Assembly (NCBI GenBank): GCA_016874675.1
Contig: VGTL01000001.1
Span: forward strand, 31,191 to 95,190
Origin: Methanobacteriota archaeon
Lineage (GTDB): Archaea > Thermoplasmatota > DTKX01 > VGTL01
Length of the DNA stretch: 64,000 nucleotides
Direction of reading: 5' to 3'
The notes below the pieces were generated by a model that was given only the letters and a program-made list of their open reading frames with translations, was not told where the DNA came from and searched no databases. This document shows, piece by piece, positions 52,195 through 62,500 of this stretch. The position numbers and the translations under genes are program-made. Numbering within the stretch: the first letter of the stretch is position 1; every line of letters starts with the position of its first letter.

Positions 52195-53361
52195 TCAGGC
52201 CACCTCCAGTATGTGGACGAAGGCGGTCGCCCCGCAGCCGCCGACGTTGTGGGCGAGCCCCACCCGGGCTTCGGGAACCTGCCTCTCTTCGGCCTTGCCC
52301 TGGAGCTGGAGCACGAGCTCGATGATCTGCGCGATGCCGGTCGCCCCCAGGGGGTGGCCCCGGGCCTTGAGCCCGCCGGAGGTGTTCACCGGCAGCTCGC
52401 CGCCCGGGGCGGTCATCCCGGACGCCGTCGCGGGCCCGCCCGCGCCCTTCTTCACGAACCCCAGGTCCTCGATGGCCATTATCTCCGAGATCGTGGTCAC
52501 GTCGTGGACCTCCGCGAAGTCCACCTCCTTGCGCGACCGGCCGGCGAGCTTGAGCGCCCTCTCCATCGCCACCGACGTGGCGTCGAACCCCACGAGCGAG
52601 CGGCGGCTCGAGAGCGAGAGGGTGTCCCCCGCCTGGGCGGAGGCGGCTATCCGGACCTGGGGGCCGGGGAGCCTGCGGGCGCGCTCGGCCGAGCAGAGCA
52701 CCACCGCCGCCGCGCCGTCCGAGATGGGGGCGCAGTCCAGCATCCCCAGCGGGTCGGCGACCTCGGCCGCCTCGAGCACGGACTCGGGCCGGACGGGCCG
52801 GCGGAACTGGGCCGCGGGGTTGAGCGCCCCGTTCCGGTGGTTCTTCACGGCCACCCGGGCGAGCTGCTCCCGGGTGGTCCCGAACTCGTGCATGTGGCGC
52901 CGGGCCATCATCGCGTACATCGAAAAGAGCGTGGCGCCGAAGAAGCTCTCCCACTGCTGGTCCAGGGCGGTCGCGGTTATCTCGGTGACCTCCGGGTCCG
53001 GAAGGTCGGTCATCTTCTCGGCCCCGCCCACCACCACGCAGTCGTGCAGGCCGGAGGCGACCGAGAGGTAGGCGTGGTGGAGGGCCGCCGCGCCCGAGGC
53101 GTCGGCGCCCTCGATGGTGACGGTGGGCAGGTTCCGGCCCGCAAGGCCCGCGAAGTCGGCTATCAGGGCGCCGATGTGGGTCTGGTCGATGAGCCTCCCG
53201 GCGGCCATGTTGCCCACGAAGAGCGCGTCTATGTCGGAGCTCGTGATGCCGGCGTCGCGGATGGCCTCCATGCCGGCGCGTATGCCCAGGTCCCGCAGGG
53301 AGTGCTCCCAGAGCTCCCCGAAGGGCGTGATGCCCGTTCCGACAACCATCACGTCCCTCAT
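52195..53361 (-). CDS. Archaeal thiolase (acetyl-CoA acetyltransferase) of the mevalonate operon
   Basis: This 388-residue protein condenses two acetyl-CoA for HMG-CoA synthesis. The fold motifs are intact: [36 protein letters not shown] (catalytic His) and [14 protein letters not shown] (second Cys). The first nucleophile site normally reads CASG and here reads DASG (Asp87, codon 53101-53103). The protein may be a variant enzyme or need another nucleophile. It overlaps the HMG-CoA synthase gene (ATGA). Confidence 0.92.
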   Translation of the reverse strand: MRDVMVVGTGITPFGELWEHSLRDLGIRAGMEAIRDAGITSSDIDALFVGNMAAGRLIDQTHIGALIADFAGLAGRNLPTVTIEGADASGAAALHHAYLSVASGLHDCVVVGGAEKMTDLPDPEVTEITATALDQQWESFFGATLFSMYAMMARRHMHEFGTTREQLARVAVKNHRNGALNPAAQFRRPVRPESVLEAAEVADPLGMLDCAPISDGAAAVVLCSAERARRLPGPQVRIAASAQAGDTLSLSSRRSLVGFDATSVAMERALKLAGRSRKEVDFAEVHDVTTISEIMAIEDLGFVKKGAGGPATASGMTAPGGELPVNTSGGLKARGHPLGATGIAQIIELVLQLQGKAEERQVPEARVGLAHNVGGCGATAFVHILEVA

Positions 53362-54416
53362 CGGGAGGCACCCCCCATGGTGATCTTGCCGCGCAGCTTC
53401 GCGTAGGTGGCGTAGTCTATCATGACCTTGCGCTCGATCATGGAGCGCACGGCCGACGGCCCCGTCCGGTCCATGGAGTTGATCGCCTCCACCACAGTGA
53501 TATCGAATGCGTCCGAGCCGGCGCCCGAGCCGTAGGCCGTGACGAATATGCGGTCGCCGGGGACGGCGATGTCCAGCACCGCCGCAAGCCCCAGCGGGAC
53601 CGCCGCCGAGTAGGTGTTGCCTATCTCGGGCGCTAGCAGGCCCGGCCTCACCTGCTCGGGCTTGAAGCCCAGCTCCTCCGCCACCCTCAGCGGGAACTTC
53701 CCGTTGGGCTGGTGGAATATGGCGTACTTGTAGTCGCCCGGCCCCGTGGAGACCGCCTTCATGAGGTCCCGGCCGCAGGCCAGGATGTGCTTGAAGTAGG
53801 CCGGGGCGCCCGTGAAGCGCCCGCCGTGCTGCGGGTAGATCTGTCCCTCGCGGCGCCAGAAGTCCGGCGTGTCCGTGGTGTAGGAGCAGGTGTGCTCGAT
53901 GGTGGCGATGAGGTTCTTCTTGCCGACGAGGATGGCGGCGGCCCCGGCCGACGCGGAGTACTCGAGCGCGTCCCCGGGCGCGCCCTGGGAGGTGTCGGCC
54001 CCGATGGCCATCCCGTAGTCCATCATGCCCGAGCCCACGAGGCCCATGCAGCTCTGCATCGCCGCGGTGCCGGCCTTGCAGGCGAACTCGAAGTCCGCCG
54101 CGGTCAGGTTGGGGGTGGCGCCGATGGCCTCGGCGACTATGCCGGCGGTGGGCTTCACCGCGTAGGGGTGGGACTCGGAGCCGACGTAGACCGCATTCAC
54201 CATGTCCCCCGCGACGGGCGAGCGCCTCATCGCGGTGCGCGCCGCCTCGACCGCCAGCGTGACCACGTCCTCGTCGGAGGAGGGCACGCTCTTCGAGAAC
54301 ACGCCCAGCTGCTTTCCGATGAGCGGGGGGTTCTGGCCCCACACGCGGGCGATGTCCTCGCTCGATATCCTGTACCTGGGGATGCATGCGCCGTAGCTCA
54401 CAATGCCGACAACCAT
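53358..54416 (-). CDS. Hydroxymethylglutaryl-CoA synthase
   Basis: This 352-residue archaeal HMGCS condenses acetyl-CoA and acetoacetyl-CoA for the mevalonate route to isoprenoid lipids. The nucleophile is Cys113 in FACKAGT. The general base lies in [14 protein letters not shown], and the His in [10 protein letters not shown] is present. The start is the ATG at 54416, preceded by GAAGGTG. It is the first gene of the HMGCS-thiolase-DUF35 operon and overlaps thiolase by 4 nt. Confidence 0.96.
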   Translation of the reverse strand: MVVGIVSYGACIPRYRISSEDIARVWGQNPPLIGKQLGVFSKSVPSSDEDVVTLAVEAARTAMRRSPVAGDMVNAVYVGSESHPYAVKPTAGIVAEAIGATPNLTAADFEFACKAGTAAMQSCMGLVGSGMMDYGMAIGADTSQGAPGDALEYSASAGAAAILVGKKNLIATIEHTCSYTTDTPDFWRREGQIYPQHGGRFTGAPAYFKHILACGRDLMKAVSTGPGDYKYAIFHQPNGKFPLRVAEELGFKPEQVRPGLLAPEIGNTYSAAVPLGLAAVLDIAVPGDRIFVTAYGSGAGSDAFDITVVEAINSMDRTGPSAVRSMIERKVMIDYATYAKLRGKITMGGASR

Positions 54417-54427
54417 CGCAGACACCT

Positions 54428-55108
54428 TCAGAGGGACTTCAACCTGTCTATCAGAACATCCATGTGGAGACCGGTGGTGACCAGCGGTATCCTCTCTATC
54501 TCGGCCAGCCGGACCGCGAGCTCGTCGATTCGCTCGGGCCTGTGGAACACGACAATGGCGGGCTTCATCGGGTGGGAGCGGATGGCCACCATGGGCGAGC
54601 GGCCGTAGCGGACCCCCGTGAATATGATGGCCCTCTCCGAGGTCCAGCCGTACACCCGCAGGTAGTCGAACGCGCTCAAGGAGGTGATGGCCTTGAGCGA
54701 GTCGAGCACCGTGTAGCCGTAGATGTCCCGGTCGGCCCGGTCGGAGCAGGCGACCACCTTGCCCTCGATGGTCTTTATGAACCGGGAGGCCGCGATGCCT
54801 ATCGGGTACTCCTGGATGGCGAAGATGGCCTCGGCGGGGCCCATCTTGCTGAAGCGCTTGAGCACCGGCCCGCCGCGCCGCCGGTCTATCTCGAGTATCG
54901 CGCCCACGATGCGCCGGAGCGTCCTTATGCCCGGGGAGCGCCGCCTGCCTTTCTCGTAGTCGGAGATTATCGAGGGGGAGCGGCCCAGGGCCTGCGCGAG
55001 CTCGTTTTGGGAGATGTTGAACGCGTCCCTCCACTTGCGCAGGGTCTTCCCGGGCTCGGCCGAGAGCACGATCTCGCCGGCCATCTTCTCGGCCAGGTCC
55101 TGGCTCAT
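54428..55108 (-). CDS. HTH (Cro/C1-type) regulator linked to the mevalonate operon
   Basis: This 226-residue protein has an N-terminal Cro/C1 helix-turn-helix (about 20-78; [31 protein letters not shown]). A C-terminal ligand-type domain follows (about 95-222; [19 protein letters not shown] and [11 protein letters not shown]). Its leaderless ATG lies about 27 bp after TTTTTTATAC (55130-55139). It lies 11 bp upstream of HMG-CoA synthase on the same strand, so it probably controls that operon, including itself. Confidence 0.9.
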   Translation of the reverse strand: MSQDLAEKMAGEIVLSAEPGKTLRKWRDAFNISQNELAQALGRSPSIISDYEKGRRRSPGIRTLRRIVGAILEIDRRRGGPVLKRFSKMGPAEAIFAIQEYPIGIAASRFIKTIEGKVVACSDRADRDIYGYTVLDSLKAITSLSAFDYLRVYGWTSERAIIFTGVRYGRSPMVAIRSHPMKPAIVVFHRPERIDELAVRLAEIERIPLVTTGLHMDVLIDRLKSL

Positions 55109-55129
55109 CGGCCGAACATGCCGGAGGCA

Positions 55130-55139
55130 GTATAAAAAA
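55130..55139 (-). promoter_or_regulatory. TATA box of the HTH-mevalonate operon
   Basis: Read on the minus strand, TTTTTTATAC is placed about 27 bp before the ATG at 55108. It lies outside repeat R12. Confidence 0.65.
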
Positions 55140-55173
55140 GTGTCGTAGTCGTAGTACGGCAAATGGCGAACTG

Positions 55174-55556
55174 GGGGCAGCGGGCAGCAAGGCAGCAGGG
55201 CAGCAGGGGAAGGCAGAAAGGCAGCAAGGCAGCAGGGCAGCAGGGGAAGGCAGAAAGGCAGCAAGGCAGCAAGGCAGCAGGGCAGCAGGGCAGCAAGGGA
55301 AGGCAGAAAGGCAGCAAGGCAGCAGGGCAGCAGGGCAGCATGGGAAGGCAGGAAGGAGGAAACGTAGTCCATCCCTTGCTGCCTTGCTCCCTTGCTCCCT
55401 TTCTCCCTTTCCCCCTTGCTGCCTTGCTCCCTTGCTCCCTTTCTCCCTTTCCCCCTTGCTGCCTTGCTCCCTTGCTCCCTTTCTCCCTTTCCCCCTTGCT
55501 GCCTTGCTCCCTTGCTGCCTTGCTCCCTTGCTGCCTTGCTCCCTTGCTGCCCTTTA
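55174..55556. repeat. Largest purine/pyrimidine repeat element R12
   Basis: The left arm has about twenty GGCAGCAA/GGCAGCAGG/GGCAGAAA units. The right arm mixes TTGCTGCC, TTGCTCCC, TTTCTCCC and CCCCCTTGCTGCC blocks, including a roughly 50-nt block repeated three times. The junction reads GGATGGACTACG on the minus strand. It occupies the gap between the divergent HTH regulator and queA genes. Confidence 0.9.
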
Positions 55557-55560
55557 CAAA

Positions 55561-55573
55561 TTAGTATAATAAG
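55561..55573 (+). promoter_or_regulatory. TATA box of queA
   Basis: TTAGTATAATAAG lies about 28 bp before the GTG at 55595 and supports a leaderless GTG start. Confidence 0.6.
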
Positions 55574-55594
55574 CACCAATCCTCTTCCCCGTCC

Positions 55595-56596
55595 GTGGAG
55601 CTTTCCGATTTCGACTACGACCTGCCCCGGGAGCTCATCGCCCAGGAGCCGCTGGACGACCGGGGGGGCTCCCGCCTCATGGTCCTTGACGGTGACCGGG
55701 TGCGCCATCGGGCCTTTTCGGACCTTTCGGGGTTCCTCCGGCCCGATGACGTGCTCGTGCTCAACGACTCGCGCGTCGTCCCGGCGCGCCTTCTCGGCAA
55801 GCGAGCCACCGGGGGGAAGGTGGAGCTTTTGGTGCTGGGCACGCGAGGGCCGGTGGCCGAGGCCCTGGTCCGGGCGAAGCCCCTCCGGCCCGGAGAGCGC
55901 CTCTCGCTCGGGGAGGGCCGGTGCGCCGTCGAGGAGCGGGTGGCCGGCGCCCGGTACAGGCTGCGCTTCGAGGTCCCCGGGGGCCTGGCCCGCTTCCTCC
56001 GAAGGCGCGGCGAGATGCCCACGCCGCCCTACATCCGCAGGAAGCTCGGGCGCCCGGAGCGCTACCAGACGGTGTTCGCCCGGGACGCGGGCTCGGTGGC
56101 GGCCCCCACCGCCGGACTGCACTTCACTCCCGCGATGCTCGACTGCATGCGGGCCTCCGGAGTGACCGTGGCGTTCGTCACCCTCCACATCGGCCCGGCC
56201 ACCTTCCAGCCCGTCAGGGCCCGCGACGTCATGGACCACCGCATGGAGCCGGAGCACTACCGCATCGGCGGCGAGGCGGCGGCCGCGGTCAACGGGCGCC
56301 GGGGCAGGCTGGTGGCGGTCGGGACCACGGTGGTGAAGGCCCTGGAGAGCGCCGCCCGGCCCGACGGGACCGTGCCCGAATCCGAGGGCTGGAGCGACCT
56401 GTTCATCCGCCCCGGCCACGAGTTCCGGGCGCGGCCGGACGCGCTGCTCACCAACTTCCACCTCCCCCGCTCGACGCTCATCATGCTGGTCAGCGCGCTG
56501 GTCGGCCGGGAGAGGCTCCTGGCGGCCTACGCCGAGGCCGTGAGGGAAAGATACAGGTTCTACAGTTTCGGGGACGCGATGCTGTGCCTGCTCTGA
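55595..56596 (+). CDS. queA: S-adenosylmethionine:tRNA ribosyltransferase-isomerase
   Basis: This 333-residue protein transfers and rearranges the ribosyl of SAM onto preQ1 in tRNA to give epoxyqueuosine, a step of the bacterial queuosine pathway. Family motifs are DFDYDLPRELIAQEPL, LVLNDSRVVPARL, PPYIRR, APTAGLHFT and LLTNFHLPRSTLIMLVSAL. The start is a leaderless GTG. tgt follows 11 bp downstream, as in bacteria. QueA is rare in archaea, so bacterial transfer is likely. Confidence 0.96.
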   Translation: MELSDFDYDLPRELIAQEPLDDRGGSRLMVLDGDRVRHRAFSDLSGFLRPDDVLVLNDSRVVPARLLGKRATGGKVELLVLGTRGPVAEALVRAKPLRPGERLSLGEGRCAVEERVAGARYRLRFEVPGGLARFLRRRGEMPTPPYIRRKLGRPERYQTVFARDAGSVAAPTAGLHFTPAMLDCMRASGVTVAFVTLHIGPATFQPVRARDVMDHRMEPEHYRIGGEAAAAVNGRRGRLVAVGTTVVKALESAARPDGTVPESEGWSDLFIRPGHEFRARPDALLTNFHLPRSTLIMLVSALVGRERLLAAYAEAVRERYRFYSFGDAMLCLL

Positions 56597-56607
56597 GGGT
56601 CGGTTGA

Positions 56608-57729
56608 ATGTACAGCCTGGAGGCGGTGGACGGGAAGGCGCGCGCCGGGGTGCTGGCGACGGCCCACGGCAGGGTCCCGACGCCGGCGTTCATGCCCGTG
56701 GCGACCCGGGCGGTCGTGAAGACCCTCACGCCCGAGGAGGTCTACGAGCTGGGGGCGCGGGCGCTGATCTGCAACGCCTTCCACCTCCACCTGCGTCCCG
56801 GTATCCCGCTCGTGCGCCAGATGGGCGGTGTCCACGAGTTCATGGGCTGGGGCGGTACGGTGTTCTCCGACAGCGGGGGGTTCCAGCTGATCCGGAGCGG
56901 CTTCGACCTTCGGGTCCGCGACAGCGGGATACGCTACCGCAACCCCCAGACGGGCTCCGTGGAGGAGCTTGCGCCCGAACTGAGCGTCCGGATGCAGCGC
57001 GAGCTGGGCTCGGACGTGGCGATGGTGCTGGACCAGTGCCCCCGCTACGGGACCTCCCCGGAGGGAATCCGGGAGGCGGCCCGGCGAACGATCGACTGGG
57101 CCCGGCGGGCGGTGGACGTCGGGCCGGACCCGGACGGCCAGGGCCTCTTCGGGATAGTGCAGGGCGGGTGGGACGAGAGGCTTCGAAAGGAGTGCGCCGA
57201 CGCCCTGGTCTCGCTGGGCCTGGACGGTTTCGGCATCGGCGGTCTCTCCATCGGCGAGCCCCGCGAGAGGATGCTCCAGGCGATGGGCTGGGCGCTGGAG
57301 GCCCTGCCCGCCTCCAAGCCCCGCTACCTGATGGGCGTGGGCTCGGCCGCCGAGCTCCTGGAGGCCGTTTCCGGCGGCGTCGACCTCTTCGACAGCGCCT
57401 TCCCCACGCGCAACGCGCGCCACTGGACCGTGATGACCGCCTCGGGCAACTTCGCCCTGGGGAGGGCTGACCACTCCTCGGCCGGCGGGCCCCTCGAGGA
57501 GGGCTGCGCCTGCCCGACCTGCCGGCGGTTCACCCGGGCGTACCTGCATCACCTGTGCCGGGACAACGACCTGCTCGGAATGCGCCTCGTCTCGGTCCAC
57601 AACCTGTTCTTCGTCCAGGAGCTCATGCGCGACATGCGGGAGGCCGTCCGGCACCGGCGGTTCGGGGCGTTCCGGGAGGCCTTCCTGGCCGGCCACCGAA
57701 CGGCTGGCGCGACGCAAGAGGAAGAATAA
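56608..57729 (+). CDS. tgt: Bacterial-type tRNA-guanine transglycosylase
   Basis: This 373-residue protein exchanges G34 for preQ1 in bacterial-type systems. It has SDSGGFQ (Asp88), VLDQCP (Asp142), FGIVQGG, GIGGLSIGE (preQ1-pocket glycines) and nucleophile Asp262 in FDSAFPTRNAR. The zinc site CACPTC is completed by His331. It has no PUA domain, unlike archaeal position-15 TGT. The pocket residues match the preQ1-using enzymes. It forms an operon with queA and a pathway separate from the ArcS-RaSEA genes. Confidence 0.95.
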   Translation: MYSLEAVDGKARAGVLATAHGRVPTPAFMPVATRAVVKTLTPEEVYELGARALICNAFHLHLRPGIPLVRQMGGVHEFMGWGGTVFSDSGGFQLIRSGFDLRVRDSGIRYRNPQTGSVEELAPELSVRMQRELGSDVAMVLDQCPRYGTSPEGIREAARRTIDWARRAVDVGPDPDGQGLFGIVQGGWDERLRKECADALVSLGLDGFGIGGLSIGEPRERMLQAMGWALEALPASKPRYLMGVGSAAELLEAVSGGVDLFDSAFPTRNARHWTVMTASGNFALGRADHSSAGGPLEEGCACPTCRRFTRAYLHHLCRDNDLLGMRLVSVHNLFFVQELMRDMREAVRHRRFGAFREAFLAGHRTAGATQEEE

Positions 57730-57730
57730 G

Positions 57731-57810
57731 GGGCGCAAGGGACGATTGGAGAGGAAAAAAGAGCAAAGGTCAAAAGCGGAAGAATGTTTCCCGCCCACCT
57801 TGCGCCTTCG
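57731..57810. repeat. Weak repeat element R13
   Basis: GGCGCAAGGGACGATTGG (57732-57749) carries the unit plus the tag, and CCTTGCGCC appears at about 57799-57807. It spans the gap between tgt and the 3' end of a decayed surface-protein gene, and appears to replace that gene's stop. Confidence 0.5.
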
Positions 57811-59422
57811 GCGGCCCAGAAGGATCCCCGTGGCGGCCGCCGCCGCCAGGAGGGCCGCCCCGGGGCCGTCTATGAAATCCCTCGGCGCGGGCGCCGGCGA
57901 GAACTTGATGCTGATGTTGAACGTGGCGGTGCCGTTCACCCCGGCGTCGTCGGTCAGGTTGAGGGTCACGGTGTACTGGCTCCGGGCCTTCGCGTAGACG
58001 CGGGTGACGTTGACGCCCTCCGCGGTGGTCCCGTCGCCGAAGTCCCAGGAATAGCGCGTGATGACCCCGTCCGGGTCCGACGAGCGGGCGCCGCTGAACG
58101 AGACGCTCTTGCCGCGCATGGCGCTCACCGGGCCGTCTATCTGCGCTATCGGCGCCAGGGAGGGGCCCACTTCGATGTATATGTACTGGCGGGTGACGCC
58201 GCCCCTGCCGTCGTTCACCTCGAGCACGACTATGTGATGCCTGCCGCCCGGGAGGGTCTTTTGGAACGTCGGGGAGGTCTCGTTGTAGGCGGGGGGCCGG
58301 TTGGGATGGGAAACCTCCGGCCCTTCGAAGCTTCCGCTCGCCGGCAGTGCCACGCTCCCGGTGAGGTCGCTATACAGGAACCTGAAACCGTGCGTCCCGG
58401 CGGGCAGTCTGGCCTCGTAGCTGTAATCCGTCCCGTTGCGGAGGTCGTCGCCGCCGGCCGACAGGTCGAAGGAGGTGCCGTCGATGTAGACCTTTCTCAT
58501 TATCGGGGCGTCGCCGTTGGAGTCGTTGGAGCGGACGCTGTAGCGGAAGAGGGTGTCTGGGGTCCCGACCGGGGGGTCGACGGTCCCGCCGGACAGCGTC
58601 GGTGGGGCCGGGAGCTCCACCTCGGGGCCGGAGAGGGAGCCGGAGGCCGGCAGCAGCACGGACACCCGCCCGTCGGAGAAATTGAACGAGAAGGCGTGGG
58701 AGCCCCCGGCCAGCCTCGTGGAGTAGGTGAAGCGGGACCCGTCCGCGTAGCCGGTGTCGTCGGTGTGCATGGGGAAGGCCCTGCCGTCGATGACCACCGA
58801 GGCGCAGGCGGGCGTGTTGTTGTCGGTGTCTGCTTAGGTCACCGAATAGATGAAGGCTGTCGAGGTGTTGCCAAAGGCCGGGGAAACGCCCCCGTCCGAG
58901 AGGGCGGGGGCGGCGTTGGGGGAGTCGGCCAGCACGAGGTCCATCCAGGCCGACATCTCGTCGCCCAGGTTGCCGTTGAAGTTCAGGTCGTGGTCCACCG
59001 TGTTTTGGGGAAAGCGGTAGTAGTCGTTCCCGGAGTAGGTCTCTATCCTGAACCCGATCGTGGAGCCGGGAACGGCGGAGAAGTCCCGCTGGTCCCCCGA
59101 CGAGAGCGGCTTCCTGGCCTCGTACACCGTGGTGTCGGAGCTGCGCTTGCCGGAGCCGTCCGTGGTGCCGCCGCCGCCGGTGTCCGCCAGCCAGTCCCCG
59201 GCCCCCTGGCTCCAGTAGCGGTCGGAGTACCCGGCGTCCAGCCGCCGACCACTCCCCGGAAGAGAGGGTGCCGTCGATGGTGGGGAGGGGCTGGGCGGCC
59301 AGGTTGTTCCGGAAGGTGCCCCCGCCGTCGCGTCCGGCCGCGGCCGGCGTTGCAGCCGGCAGGGCGGAAAGCAGCACGATCGCCACGGCAAGAATGGACA
59401 GGCCGTCTCTTGCTTCCGTCAT
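57770..59422 (-). pseudogene. Decayed PKD-domain surface protein gene
   Basis: The ATG at 59422 begins a good signal peptide (MTEARDGLSILAVAIVLLSAL) after a TATA-like CCTTTATGG. A frameshift near 59248 moves the frame (GEWSA to LDAGYSDRYW). An in-frame TAA at 58834-58836 replaces a tyrosine expected in YSVTY-ADTDN. Beyond it the same frame continues with Ig-like repeats, a PKD domain (WDFGDG near 58040) and a membrane helix with RRRRK. There the frame lacks a stop and would read through tgt. A one-base shift gives TGA at 57770-57772. Three lesions argue for a pseudogene. Confidence 0.75.
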
Positions 59423-59490
59423 AAGAATCACCGGCCCTATCAATCGGTCGGCGGCGCCATAAAGGTATCGGCCGGGATGAGGGAATGGAG

Positions 59491-59517
59491 AAGGCGCAAG
59501 GCGCACCCTGCACCCTG
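59491..59517. repeat. Short repeat remnant
   Basis: AAGGCGCAAGGCGC is followed by ACCCTGCACCCTG. The units match the larger elements (R4 and R7 vocabularies). It lies between two minus-strand genes, at the stop of the large sensor-regulator. Confidence 0.5.
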
Positions 59518-59518
59518 A

Positions 59519-62500
59519 TTATCCGGCGCGGCCCTCCTCCACCTCTTCCACGAAGCACTGGGTCTCCCGGCCGACGCGCCTGACGTTGATCACCCGGGCG
59601 CTCATCATGATGTTGATGTGGTAGTGCACGGTCGGGGTGCTCAGGCCTATCCGCCGGGCGATCTCCTTCTGGGAGATGCCGGGGTTCTCCCGGATTATCT
59701 TGAGTATCTCGTGCTGGATGTGGTTCATGCGCAGCACGAGCTCCTCGGAGGGCTCGGGGACCTTCATCTCCCGCGGGTAGAAGCGCTTGAAGCGCCCGTC
59801 GGCCACGGACTTGATGAACTCCTCGCGCTCGAGGGTCTTGAGGTGGTAGACCAGCGTGCCGTTCTTCAGGGAGAGCGCCTTCTTTATCGAGTTGTAGTGC
59901 TCGCCGGGATTGGCCTTTATGTAGCCGTAGACCTGGCCGCGGACGAAGTGGTCCAGTATGTCGTCCTTTTTTATCTTCGTGTACAGGGGCACGAAGAGGA
60001 ACGACAGGAGCCAGTACTTCCCGTACTCGGTGCCGCCGCCCAGCGCGCCGGCGACCATGAGGAGGGCCGAGCCGCCGGCCACGGCGACCACGAGCGGGGC
60101 CAATGGCGCGGCCGCGGGGGCCTCCTTTCCGCCGATAATGACGCGCTCGAGGAAGATGTTGTTCCCCTCATCGCGCTCGAGCACGGAGTGCTCCGTGTCC
60201 GCCTCGAAGCGGAGCAGGTGGTCGCCCGGCGTGGGCGTCCAGCCGAACGTGGCGGTCTTGGAGGAGCCGGCCGGTATGAGCAGTATGCGCTCGGACCGCG
60301 CCGCGGCCCCGTCGACCGCGAACCCGACCACGACATTGCGCGCCGGGGCCTCCCCGGTGTTGGTGACGGTGACCGTGGCCAGGACGGCGTTCCCGGCCTG
60401 GAATCCCCTCGGTGCGTAGGACACCCCGAGCGAGAGGTCGGGAAGCAGGAGCCCCGCCCTGAACGCCAGCCTCTCCCGGAGGCCGCTGGGGGATGCCGCC
60501 ACGACCTGGATGTCCGACCAGCTCTCCGCCGCCGCGAACGGGACCCCGACCTCCAAGACCAGGTCGGCGATTCGGCCGGGCCGGACCTCCAGGGGCCCAG
60601 TCGAGCCGGTGGCGGGGTCGACGACGGAGGCGGTCCATCCAGGAGGGGCCTCCGTCCCGAGGGTGACGATGTCGGCGCCGTTGCCCAGGTTGCGCAGGTG
60701 GAGCACGGCCACGGCCAGGTCCCCCGGGGCACCCCGGACTGTGGTCGACGGGGCGGTCAGGGCCAGGCCGAACGTGCGCTCGACGACCGCGGTGATGTCC
60801 GCCTTGGCCCGCGCGCCCGACCGGCCGGTCAGGATCGCCGCGACCTTGTATTCTCCCGCCTGTGCATCCGGCGGCGGGGAGACCACCAGGGTCCATTGCA
60901 CCGTGCCGCCCGGAAGGACCGTCCTTTGGTCGGAATAGGCCCCGTCCATCTGCGAGATGCCGCTCCATCCGGAAGGGAGCTCGAGCCCGAGCCCGATGTC
61001 GTCGGGCTCGTTCCCGGTGTTGGTGACGGTGAGCAGGGCGCTCATCCGGCCCCCCGGCAGGCCGCTTACTGTCCGCTGGAGCACGGAGGCCTCCAGCCCC
61101 GGTGCCGGCAGCGCCAGCGCCGTGACCGTCGTCGAGTCGCTTGAGCTTCCATCCAGGGATGCGGCGACCACCCGGACCACGAACCGTCCGCTGGCCGTCG
61201 GCGGCGCGGAGACCGAGAGGGTCGCTTTCGCCGTCTCGCCGGCGCCGAGCTCCAGGAACGAGGGGTCCACCGAGGCCCTCCAGCCCGCAAAGCCCGCGAT
61301 GACCTCGACCACCACACCGGCCGGTCCGGGAGAGGTCCCGCCGTTTTGAATCTCGATTTCGAAATCGGTCGTGCCGCCGGGCGGCACCGGTTTCGCCGGC
61401 TCGGACGTCCGGACCGAAAGTTCCACGCCGGGAGAGACCAGCACCGATCCGCTTGCGGCGACCACCGCCCCGGTCTCGAGCGAACGGGCGATAACCGTGA
61501 AGTCCAGCGTCTGCCCGGCGGTTGCCGCGGGCAAGACCTGCGCGCTCACCGGCACGGTGGCGCTGCCCGACCACGGGACGGTCGCTAGCTCGGCCCCCGG
61601 CAGGACGGAGAGCGGTCCCCCGGAGGTGGCTGTCAGCCGGACCCGCTCGGCGCTGTCGCCGAGGTTGCGCAGATTCAGCTCGAAGTGCACGCTGGTGCCG
61701 GGCGCCGCCTGGAGGGCCGGCGGGCCCATCGAGGGTTCGATGCCCCGGCGCACCTTGAGCTCCAGCGGTATGACCAGCTCGGATGAGAAGCGCGGGTTGT
61801 TGAGGGAGGTCACGAGGACCCGCAGGAAGCCCGTCGGGGGCCCGGAGCCGTCCTCCGGCCCCGAGAGCCTCACCAGTAGCTCCGCTGTGCCGTCACCGGC
61901 CGGGAGCTCCGCCTCGCCCGACGTGAGGGACGCACCCCACCCCGCCGGAAGGCCGGCGGTCTCGAGCCCCAGGGAGAGCGTGTCCGGCAGTCCGCCGGTG
62001 TTTGAAAGCCGAATGGAGATCGAGGAGGTCCCGTGGGGCCGGACCACGACCGGACCCGCCGGTTCCCGGGCCTCGAAACCGAAGGTGTGGACGCGGGAGA
62101 GCCTCAGGGACCCGCCCGACGGCCAGGCGGCCCAGGTCCTCCCGGAGGACTGGACGGTCGAGGGCGCCGACGAGGCGGAGGCGGCCACCGCCACTCTGGA
62201 GACGGGTGGGTAGGCCTCCCAGGCCGCCGTGTCCACCGCGGCGAGGAAGGTCTCGGGAAGCCCGTTGCGTAGCTCGACCCAGCACAGCAGGGCCGCGCCG
62301 TCGGCCTGGACGGAGATGGATGGGCCCTGCACGGCGTCCTCCCCGGAGCTGACATGGATGGAATCCGCCATACCGCCGGATATCCTGCAGGCCACGATGC
62401 GTCCGGGCCGCCCGGCCTCCCCGCCCTTCCAGGCGAGCACCGTCGACCCCAGGGGGCCCGCGGCGACCACCGGCATCGCTCCCGCCGGCATCAGAGGGAT

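Noticed and set aside
55174-55556. Repeat arms as coding sequence (Leu/Pro/Cys-rich frames)
   Set aside because: The frames are periodic translations of the 8-nt unit in all phases and have no start or neighbour support.
56560-57769. Continuation of the 57.8-59.4 kb protein through the tgt locus on the minus strand
   Set aside because: The frame becomes low-information antisense of tgt after the RRRRK tail. Tgt has all catalytic motifs.
58834-58836. Recoded stop (selenocysteine or pyrrolysine) in the surface-protein gene
   Set aside because: The codon is TAA, not TGA or TAG, and two further lesions affect the same gene.
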